From the NCBI GenBank assembly GCA_019925795.1, contig CM034311.1:16622926-16686925 (forward strand): a DNA stretch of 64,000 nt. Direction: 5' to 3'. Numbering within the stretch: the stretch's first letter is position 1; each line of letters starts with the position of its first letter. Origin of the DNA: Dendrobium chrysotoxum (taxonomy: Eukaryota > Streptophyta > Magnoliopsida > Asparagales > Orchidaceae). The position numbers were made by a program, and so were the translations under genes. The notes under the pieces are model-generated. The model saw only the letters and a list, made by a program, of their open reading frames with translations, searched no databases and was not told where the DNA came from. Positions 54,991-64,000 of this stretch are shown here, one piece after another.

Positions 54991-56801
54991 TGAAAGTATG
55001 AGATGCACCAAGAGGGGGGGGGGGGGGGTGAATTGGTATTTTTAAAATAAATCCTAACCACAAGTTCTAATTTTTTAAAGGATTTTTAGATTTTAAAAAA
55101 ATTGACTTAACTAGTCAAATGCAGAAGCTAACGATTCATTCACAATTACAACGATGATGATAAAATTCTAAATCTCACAATGAAAAGCTAAATTAGATTT
55201 TTCACCAAGCAGTTATCACAGAAAATAAATGCAAGAAAAGTAAAATGAAGAAAACGGAGAAAGCACACCAAAAATTTTTATAGTGGTTCGTCATTTGACC
55301 TACTTCCACTCTCCAGAGTCCTCTAGTCTGAGAGTTGCACTATTAAAAGTTGACTCTCCTTCTGCTTCCTCAGCAAGGTAGAAAAGCCTTTACAAAACTC
55401 ATTTTCACCTTCCCCGATGTGGCAGAGTGCTAGATGCTATGTCACCCTCCTGGTGACAGTAACAGACCTTCTCCTTTTTCTACCTCCTGGAGAAGGCAGA
55501 GAACCTTGAGGACGTTGACCTAGAAGCCTCTCTCCCTAGAGAGCTTCCACAAGACTCACCAAGGCCACAGGAGGAGAAAGCGTACAACTAGCTCGGAGCA
55601 ACTGTGTGATCCCCTCACACTCCTTCTCCCTCACACTCAAGCTCACCTTCTCCTTCCGCTCACAAACCCTGAATTTCTTTAAAAGCTCCCTCTCTAGAGT
55701 TTCTTCAGTTATTATGTTCCTCTTCTTCACACCTACTTCTTGGAAGAATAATAAAAAACTTGATTTTATATTAGGCTTTATAAAACCCTAATGATTCAAT
55801 TCAATTGATATTTTTTGTACTACGGTCCAATATCATATAGTATGATCAGTTCAAAAGCAGTTCCATCCAGTACGAAGAGAGACAAATAGTTCACAAAATT
55901 TAAGCACATCGTATAGTACGATCAAGAGATCATACTGGATGATCATTTTATTTTCCACTATTCATACGAGATGACTTATGGGACAACCAAAAATCATCTC
56001 TATAAATCATCCTGCACTGTACACTTCGTATAATATGAATAGATTAATTCAGTTCATCATCCCGTATGATACAAATATCGTCTAGGATGAATAGTTTAAA
56101 AAATCATGGTTTCGTCTAGTACGATCTATGGGATGACCAAAATTCATCTCTGTAGTTCATACGATACTATTCATATCGTACCATATGAATGATAATCATT
56201 AAGAAACCACGCTTTAATTGCCTGATTATGGGGGATGATTTTGGGAAGATTTTAAATGATCGTATAGTACGATTAATATCATACAGTACGATTAGTTCAA
56301 AAAACTAATTTAAAATCTTACTTAAATTATGCTGGTGGTTAGGGTTTCAGATGAAAATAAATTATATAGTACGATCATAATCATACAGTATGATTAGTTC
56401 ACAAACTAATTATTCGAATTAGCTGTTAAGCCTAAGTTTTGATGACAGATCGTACAATACGAATAAAAACCATATAGTATGATTTTCCTTAAAAAAAATT
56501 TTATCTTCAAAAAGGAAACTCTCCCCTTGTGTGTGTTTGCATGGTCACCCAATTTGCATACACTCTTTTGTGGCAGACTCAAAAATTGAAAAATAAAGAA
56601 AATATAAAATACAAATTATTTTACATCTTATTCTATCAAGTCTTGAGTCTCTAGTAGTCTTGAGCAGTGTGTATGTTATTTGAAATGTTAGTGCTCACAA
56701 ACAACAAATAACATCTATATTTTTCAAGGAAGAATATAGTAATTCACTAAATATTATTTGTCATCATCAAAATTAGAAACTAGGGATCCTGGATTGCAGC
56801 A
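54991..56801 (-). repeat. 5' LTR of element B
   Basis: 1811 bp. On the plus strand from TGAAAGTATGAGATGC to GGATTGCAGCA. A G-run (about 55013-55028) lies near its start. The U3-side half (about 55810-56490) carries the GTACAGTACGAT palindromes. Confidence 0.9.
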
Positions 56802-57868
56802 GCAACTGTGTGAACCTCTCACACACAAGCTCTCCCTTTCTTCTTTCCAAAACTCTCTTGGATCTTATCCTCTAAGCTCACTCTCAACAACATTCAGCAG
56901 TAAAAAACTTGAAACAAGTCACTTGAGTGAGATTAAATATAAGGCCTCTTAAAAAGCCCTAAAATTCAATTCTATAGATACTGATCGTATAATACCATCC
57001 AAGATCATATGGTATAATTAGTTTAAATCACCCTGTTAGTATTATACAAATTATAGAGCATTGTATGATCTGTTTAATGTATTACACTGATCATTCAGTA
57101 TGATATAAAGGGTCATCCAATATGATTAGTTGAAATAACCTTGTTTGTTGTCCTGTATGATACGCGATGATAAATTATCATCCCATTAAGGGATCTGGTC
57201 ATACAGTATGATTGGATCTAATCGTCTAGTATGATCTAATTGAATAAATTAATAAAAATCATTTTCTTAATTACAAAACTAATTTAAGAAAAATTTAATT
57301 ACATCATACGGCCTATTGTACGATACGATAAGTATAATACTTTAATTTGAAAATATTACCTAAATTATGATTGGCTTTTAGAATTTTGATTTCACCTAAA
57401 TGTCATATATGATATGTATCGTATAATAAAATTAGTTAAAATTACGTTAATTATAATAATTAGTGCGCTTAATGATTTTCTGATTAGCTGATCATGCAGT
57501 ATGATATGGATTGTACAATATGAGTAGTTCAAAAAATTTAACTTATAATTTTGTCACTAACTCACTTTCTTGAGTGTGTGTGTGCACATGGTCACCAAGT
57601 TTAGTATCCACCAAATACATAATTGACTCAAGAAATATAAAAATAATAAAAGGAAAAATTACAGACTCCTCTAGACACTTTGACCCTATTCTACCCAATC
57701 TTAAGCTGATCAGTTTTGCACATTGTATAGTGGACATGAAATTTTAGTGCACAAGAAAAAAGCAAATATGCAATAATAGCAATTATCAGGAGATAGCATA
57801 GTAAGGAATCCAATAATATTTGTTATCATCAAAATCACAGGGCTTGAGTCCAGATTTGTAACAAATAG

Positions 57869-60363
57869 TTTAGTAATTGTATCGGTATTTGTATCAGTAC
57901 TAGTACATTCAATGGCCATAGTAATAAAATAATGCAATAATAATAAATTTATATAATGATAGTAAATTAATACAGTATCAGTAAAGACATACAGTAATAA
58001 TGAATCCATAATATATATTTCAATAGTCACACTAAACAAGTAATAAGTTTTGGCTATCACGATGTTTTTTAGTAATCGGTAGCCGATAATCATTGACTTA
58101 GTAAATAGAGTTTTCACTTTTTGTCCATTAGCACAATAATAACTCCTTATAACTCATAATCATTATATCGTTGTATCAATAAAGGATAACAACTAACCAT
58201 AGTATTTAAAAAAGGCCTGTTAGTTTACCATCTTGTATAGGTCAATCAATCTCCAACTAATTGGACAACCAATCTTTAATTATCATTTACACACATATAT
58301 TATTATCACAATATGATAACAGTAATAGCAAACAACTATTATTTAATCACATATCCACATTCATTTCTAATGTATTTCAATAAATAAAGTATAATTAGGC
58401 TTAATTAAGACATTGCCAAAATATCAAAATGGTAGGCAACAAAAAACCCTACTAAGGAGAAATTCATATTTTTATAAATTAAACAAATTATCAAAGATCA
58501 TACATAACAATATTTTAAAGCTTTAATTAAACTAAAATACTATTTTTTGATGTTCAAATAAAATTTTGAATTAATAAAAATTGCTACGTTTTAAAAATCA
58601 TCTGGAAAAAATTTTAAATAAATACTCAAAATATTCATAATCTAAGTCTCGATAACATATAAAAGTTATGCCGTGAAGTTTTACCAATACAAAATTATTC
58701 TCATTTTTTAATAACGAAAGTACAAATTTGATCCAAAAATTAAAAAAAATTAAATTATTGAAATCAGAAATAACATAATGATTCCTTACAATAAGACGAG
58801 CTAATCTTCCAACATGACCAATTGACAAAAAAAATGCTCTACGACCTCAAAAACCCAAGATTTCTTTTACTCTCTTTAAAATTCTCTCTAATTTAGTTTT
58901 CTAATACTTTGTTAGCCAAAATAAGAGGATAAAAAATTTTCTTAATGAATTAAGATAATGGGTTAAGATATTTATAATAAAATAATATATATATATATAA
59001 TTATATAATTTAATTAAGTTTTAGAATAAAATTTATATAAATCCTTTTGGTTTTTCAAAAATTATAGAAAAATATCCGTAAAATAGCCCGTTTTATTTAG
59101 AAAATTTTGCTAAAATCAGTTTATAAAATGGATACTTGACGGTCCCAAAATTCACACTTGTACTGACATGTGTAAATTTTTAAAGGATTTGTACAAGTGC
59201 CCAAAAATTATGCAAAAATTAATGTAATTAAATGATTACAATATCTATGTTATGACAACGATGGTTTGATATTTGGATTTGGTTAAGGATCAGCAGGCTC
59301 TATCATTTTTATGCTTATCAAATACAAAACAATTTATATTACTTTATGAAATCAGTTCACTTTACTTTAATAATATGCATGACTTATAATATCAATATTA
59401 TATATGATGTGTATCATATATGTTATATGGTTCATGTATTTACGTTCCCTTATATCGATCACATCAATCATATTTACTTTCTTATATCAGTCATGATTTG
59501 TGTCATATACATGTTGTGTCATATCATGTCACTTATACAATATATCAAGTATGATAATATCATAGGCATGTATAAATAATATAAGTAAGATTGGACATTC
59601 GAATAAATGTGTTTTTTCTGTATCCAGCCACGTAGGTCAACATAGAAATCAGTCTCAATCATATCATTCTGTTTATAGGAATCGATTTCATATCACATAT
59701 CAAAAGTCATCAGTTATGTGGCTTTCATATAAGAAGTCATCACTTCCTATCCGTCAGTGTATCATATGAGTCAGTCCCCTTATAGCTCCCTTTTCATATC
59801 ACTTAGGATTACACCATAAACATTTTTTAAAGGAAAGACGGTCAGCCCACCCTCCTATGTAGGGTAATATATCTCAAGCCAACTAGAATCAATTTATCAT
59901 TTCCAATCAATCATTCTTTCCTTTACACATATTTCATAACATATACATTTAGTACACTATCATTATACTCATAAATATGCTTGTAGTATGCCAAAAATGC
60001 ATGTTGAACTAAATGAACGATAATTATTTTCATGCTATGTTTTTCATCCAGTACATTGCTTCTGGATCATTTTTATCATTAATATTACACTACCCATTTC
60101 AGTTAACATGACATACAAGTAAAACCACCTAGTAAAAATTTAATATTAATAAGTCAAAATGCTCAAGATGAAGATATCTATCACATATCAAAAGTTACAT
60201 GGTGAAAAATCACTATAACAAGAAATATTGCATTTAAATTGATTTTAGGCAAGATAAAATTCAACAAATCAAAATAAATAAAAATAGAAATAAGTTTTGA
60301 GTTACCTACAATGATCAGAATACTTTTCACAACTAGAGCAATATATGAAAATAACATGGAATG

Positions 60364-60434
<71 letters not shown>

Positions 60435-60640
60435 CTCTCTCCCTTTCTGTTCTCCTTTCTACCCTAGAAAGGCATGCAAATGGAGGGGATGGATGGATGG
60501 GAGAGGGTTAAGGAAAATGATTTTAGATATTTTAATATTTTAAAATCCACTATTTTAATCTAGGGTTGTGACGCTCGCTTTCTTAGCACCACTGCCCTTC
60601 TAGGGAATCTTCCAACTTCTCTCAAAATATTTTGACTTGA
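57869..60640. other. AT-rich block interrupting the Ale-like Copia, right part
   Basis: Continuation of 49294-49751 after LTR-A. Non-coding. Contains GGTCAGCCCACCCTCCTATGT (near 59840), ATACTTGACGGTCCCAAAATT and a CATCTGGAAAAAATTTTAAA-like stretch, in the style of Gypsy LTRs, but ends and target duplications could not be fixed. Together with the left part it is ~3.2 kb between Copia integrase and RT. Confidence 0.4.
60367..60432. repeat. (CT)n microsatellite, about 33 units
   Basis: An uninterrupted CT run. The Leu/Ser and Arg/Glu repeat frames on the two strands are artefacts of it. Confidence 0.97.
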
Positions 60641-60669
60641 GCTTCAGCACTACAACGCTCTTAGATAAA

Positions 60670-61174
60670 ATTTCAGAATATGAATTTGGTTATTGCACAT
60701 AATGACATCAATCTTACCATGGAAATTAAATTTGAACTAAGGGAATCTAAAAATATAGAAAATTCTCAATCTTCATCTCTATGTCTACCCCATCTTTACC
60801 CCCACATGCTATACACAAGAAATAAAATCTCCTCAGTGGTAGATTTTATGTCTAATGAGTTTCTAGCCTAACAATGACAGAGGATGGTCCATTGTATCGT
60901 TGCCACCACACCAACAGATATTGATGATGCATTGGATCAGAATAAAGAACATCTTGTAGCTCAATGATTCAATTAAGAATTTTGAATCAACTACCATAAA
61001 ATTATTTTCCTTGTTGAAAAAATACATATAATTTTGATATATTTCACTTTTGCTCCCCATTATGACAAGTCAATCCTTGAATTGAATATCTCCAATGCCT
61101 TTCTCAAAGATGAAATTCAAGAGACCGCCTAAATGTGACAACCACCTAGTTTGATTGATTATCAATATCCAACA
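60670..61174 (+). pseudogene. Ale-like Copia RT, first part
   Basis: Copia reverse transcriptase on the plus strand, continuing the element that starts at 46790. Faint linker blocks (HMLYTRNKISS near 60810) precede LDQNKEHLVAQ and stops in place of the KARLVAKGFNQ block. Then NYHKIIFLVEKIHIILIYFT, HYDKSILELNISNAFLKDEI and QPPSLIDYQYP follow, corresponding to DY.ETFSPVVK, the catalytic LDVSNAFLHG block (the Asp reads Asn here) and QPPGF. The frame ends at CAACA (61170-61174), the target of solo LTR-C, and resumes at 63243. Several stops; inactive. Confidence 0.85.
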
Positions 61175-63242
61175 TGTTGAAACTCATGATATTGATCTTT
61201 TATTAAGATTTTGATAATTTTAAATATTATTGGATAAATAATTTAATATTTTTATAATATATACTAGTTATTTTGTTATATCAATATTTCACGTATGACA
61301 TATGAACTAAAGCTACATACAACATATAAAAAGCCCAATCAAAAGGAGAGAGCTAAGGAATTGTAGAAATGAGAATTGTCAAACTTATAATATGAGTCTG
61401 CATTTTTTTGCATAAGTCTTTATGTATTTAGATGTATGTTGGCTAGAAAATCATGCACACACTCATGACTGTGGATCATAATTGAACATATGATTTCTCT
61501 GTTAAATTATATTGCACGATCAACTATTATAAAAAATAAATCAACTACTAAATAAAATTAATAAAATAAAAATTTAAAATAATTAATTATATTGTGTGAT
61601 CTTGATCATCCTAGATGATCAATTATTTTGATAAATAATCACTCTTGATTTTTGGTTTCCAAAAATATGCAAATTTGAATTTTAAAATTTGAACTAATCA
61701 TATTGTACGATATTGATTGTACCATATGAATATTAATGTATTTTTCCTATTTTGGATCATTAATCAAGCAATTGAATTAGGATCAAATTGTGACTTCATA
61801 CTATCTAATCTTAATCATAAAGTATGAACAAATAAAACATTTGTTAGACGAACTACTATTCATCAAGGAAATCCTTGAGCTGATTCAACTTATCGTACTA
61901 TATGATCCTGATCATAATGTATTATCCATATCGTACAGTTTGATCCAACAAAACTCAAATATGAGTATTTTCTCATAATGATCTAATCATATAGTATGAA
62001 TCACATTTCGTATTGTAAGATCAGTATTTTAAAAATTAAATTTAGGATTTAGTTTAAATAGCTATTTTTGATTCTTTGAACAACAACAAAAAAATGTGTA
62101 AGGCAAGCCATTCATCAGAGATGTTTTTCTTGAGAAGGTCCATGTTCTTTGTGAGAGCTTGTCCAAAATACTTGGAAGAGAGGGTGAGGCTGAGAATAGG
62201 ATCCTTGGGGAGTTAAGGGTCATGTGAAGGAGATCACATGGTTATCCTCATTAGCTTGCACCTTTGTCCTTTAGGGTCTGTGTTGGGAGCTCTTAGAGAG
62301 GAGCTTTAGAGAGCAGTCTTTGGGTGAAGGACTTATGAGTTGCCGAGAAGGCTAAGAGAGCAATAACTTAGCCTTTTTGTGGAGCATTAGGAGGGCGAAG
62401 GCATCTCCGCCATGTTGGGAGGCAAAAGGAGGGAGTCTAGGTTTTTCAATGAAGGAAGATCTTGTAAAAGTTATTCTCCACCTCGGAATGGAGAAGGGTT
62501 TCTCCATCTTATTAAGTGTGGAAGGTGTGTTGTCTAGTAGAATTCCTAAGAAGGAAAATTTTGGAGAGTAGTGCAAATAGGTCAGGATGACCCAATCATT
62601 ATAATAATTTGAGTTTACTATTTTTTTTTTTCTGTTTTTCTTTTGTTTTATTTTACTTCTTGAATATTTTAACTTTATTGCTTAGATCTAATTTTGTTGC
62701 AAGCATTGTTTAGTTCAAAATCTAAAAAAAAAATAAAACAAAAAATTTTACTATCAAAATTTTTAGTGTTCAAATTAAGTTTTTTTTTAATCTATTTTGT
62801 TAAATTTGTTTGATCTCAAGTACATAAACATTAAAGATCTAAAATCAAGCATACAAAATTTAATTATTTAATCTGTGTTAATCTGTGTTATTTTATTTCT
62901 TGCATATTTTATCTTTATAGCTTAGATGTGATTTTGTTGCAATCATTGTTCATTTCAAATAATATAAAACTAATAATAATTAAACAAAAATTTTACTATT
63001 AAAATTTTTAATGCTCAAATTAAATTTCTCATTGAATCTATTTTGTTAATTTTGTTTGATCTCAAATACATTGACATTAAAGATTTAAAATCAATTATTC
63101 AAAAGTTAATTATTCAATTTATTTTTGCTGCAAAGCATCATTATTATTTTAAAAAATAAAAATTATTTTAAATAGGCCAATTCACCCACCTCTCCCTCCC
63201 TCTTCTTGGCTGTAATTAATCACTTACACAATACATATCTGC
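61175..63242 (+). mobile_element. Solo LTR-C (Copia, same superfamily of LTRs as A and B)
   Basis: Starts TGTTGAAACTCATGATATTG, matching the start of the other LTRs read in their own direction (TGTTGCAACTCGGGCTC). It ends near 63242, shortly after CCAATTCACCCACCTC, the complement of the GAGAGGGGTGAATTGG block. CAACA target duplications lie at 61170-61174 and 63243-63247. The last bases (CTGC) lack the canonical CA. No PBS or internal sequence. It includes decayed GTACGATATTG/ATCGTACTATATGAT palindromes (61590-62020) and a 245-bp duplication. Confidence 0.8.
62640..63130. repeat. ~245-bp tandem duplication inside LTR-C
   Basis: TATTTTACTTCTTGAATATTTT near 62648 and TATTTTATTTCTTGCATATTTT near 62890 start two copies sharing TTTGTTGCAAKCATTGTT, AAAATTTTTAGTGTTCAAAT-like and TTTGTTTGATCTCAAGTACA-like blocks. 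The copies are clearly diverged. Confidence 0.8.
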
Positions 63243-64000
63243 CAACATTATAATGTAATTTACGAGATAAAGGCAATGGTTTTTCTTGACCAACAAAGGC
63301 TTCAAGTTTAGTATCTCAGGCCCTTTATTTCTTACATACTTAAATAGTAGCACAGAAATATTTTTGCTAATTTATGAGGATATATGATATACTCAACACA
63401 AAAAATCATTCATAACTATCTCTAAATTCATCATAGAGATCTAGATTCACTTCTACCCAAAAGAGTTGCGATCCATTTCCTTCTTCCTGGAATTCAGGTG
63501 ATGCCCACTGCCTCTGATTGTTTCTTAAATCAAAGAAAATATGCACAGGAGCTCGTGCAAAAATCTAGCATGGTAGATCGTAAACATGATCTTTCTCCTA
63601 TTCCTCTAAAATAAACCTCCAGCCTAGGAGCAGGCGTGCTCATAAAAAATCTTCCCTTCTTTTAAGAAATTGTAGGATCCTTGCAATACTTGACGGTTAC
63701 CCGACTAGATATTACTTTCACCATCAATCAAGTTTTTTAATGTATTCATCAGCCACTAAACAAACACTATCAATTGTTGAAACTTCCTCTCGAAGTAAAC
63801 GACCATCTATTGTATGTTTCTCGGCATATTAACTTTGCTTGAAGTATTATGAGGCAAGCAACTATAGCAAAATCTCCAACTGAAGATGAATATAGAGCCT
63901 TGGCTTTTGTAGCAAGTCATATTGTATGGCATTGCTGACTACTACAAGATTTTTAAGTTGATGTCTAATCTCCCATTCCTCATCATTATAACAACACTTT
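63243..64000 (+). pseudogene. Ale-like Copia RT end and RNase H, second part
   Basis: Resumes the Copia RT directly after LTR-C: CNLRDKGNG (for CKLRKALYGLKQ), then a very degenerate middle in which the YVDD active site is unreadable (expected near 63370-63420). Then PTASDCFLNQRKYAQELVQK and SSMVDRKHDLSPIPL (63500-63615), and LQYLTVTRLDITFTINQVF with CIHQPLNKHYQ (63682-63775). RNase H follows: RQATIAKSPTEDEYRALAFV ASHIVWHC, where the EAEYRALA block reads EDEYRALA. The gene runs off the right edge. Stops and frame changes throughout; the LQYLT/KQATV style is that of the Ale/Retrofit lineage. Confidence 0.87.

Larger units (their letters stand above)
50475..56801 (-). mobile_element. Copia element B, complete ends, internally deleted
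   Basis: A 6327-bp element with two LTRs (50475-52279 and 54991-56801) and perfect target duplications GCAAC (50470-50474 and 56802-56806). It is inserted within LTR-A. The PBS lies against the right LTR, so it reads right to left. The interior (2.7 kb) holds only the start of gag, the end of RNase H, a palindrome array and an extra ORF. The LTRs are roughly 90% alike by eye. It cannot encode its own RT or integrase. Confidence 0.93.
49752..57863 (-). mobile_element. Solo LTR-A (Copia) interrupted by element B
   Basis: TGAAAGTTCGATAAGG at 49752 to ATTTGTAACA at 57863, with perfect target duplications AATAG at 49747-49751 and 57864-57868. Without element B (50475-56801 plus one GCAAC) it is about 1780 bp. 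It has no PBS, polypurine tract or internal region, so it is a solo LTR. It is homologous to the LTR of Copia element 1, including the TAGTGGTTTGGT and GACCTACGTCCACTC blocks, and carries GATCGTATAATACC-type decayed palindromes on its right side. Confidence 0.9.

Noticed and set aside
60181..60543. Glu/Arg and Leu/Ser repeat ORFs
   Set aside because: Translations of the CT microsatellite on either strand.
1..64000. Host protein-coding gene, organellar insertion, tRNA or rRNA gene
   Set aside because: No exon-like series, organellar sequence or complete tRNA/rRNA structure was recognised anywhere; every substantial reading frame traces to a transposable element.

Overview
The window is nuclear DNA of a flowering plant and consists almost entirely of transposable elements in various states of decay. 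It holds LTR retrotransposons of several lineages (Copia with tRNA-iMet type PBS, an Ale/Retrofit-like Copia, Gypsy Tat/Ogre-like, Athila-like), a plant L1-type LINE, hAT, CACTA and Tourist-like DNA elements, and AT-rich filler. I found no host gene, tRNA or rRNA gene and no CRISPR array. The species cannot be told from the sequence. Every recognisable protein-coding stretch is transposon-derived and carries stops, frameshifts or truncations.

Layout. 1-2545: 5' end of a minus-strand Copia element (gag, PBS, 5' LTR) inserted in a LINE (2546-3160). 3432-3867: three adjoining Tourist-like MITEs. 4236-10578: a complete gag-only LTR element with TSD CTACT. 10933-12675: internally deleted hAT. 12690-13299: degenerate short-repeat array (repeat K). 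13300-32414: a large inverted structure in which two ~6.1-kb Tat-type LTRs face each other (14164-20255 plus, 26277-32414 minus) around Athila gag and repeat K sequences. 32415-45133: internal region of a minus-strand Tat/Ogre-like element, with INT, RNase H, RT, protease, gag, PBS and only a stub of its 5' LTR. 45134-46595: an Athila-like LTR. 46790-64000: one old plus-strand Ale-like Copia element (gag, PR, INT, RT, RNase H in order), broken by a CACTA element, an unresolved AT-rich block containing LTR-A with complete element B nested in it, and solo LTR-C.

The most informative observation is structural. The target-site duplications of two nested solo LTRs (TGTAT and GTGAT) are each split, in opposite orientation, between the two ends of the 13.3-26.3 kb region. 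This is what recombination between the two inverted Tat LTRs, flipping the 6-kb segment between them, would produce. A second unusual signal is a 15-bp odd palindrome scattered through the Copia LTRs. It exists in two versions that differ by a symmetric, palindrome-preserving change, and it recurs inside element B just upstream of an extra non-gag/pol ORF.

Coordinates of complete elements rest on TG/CA ends plus matching TSDs, where stated. Lineage names come from reading motifs by eye, with no database search.
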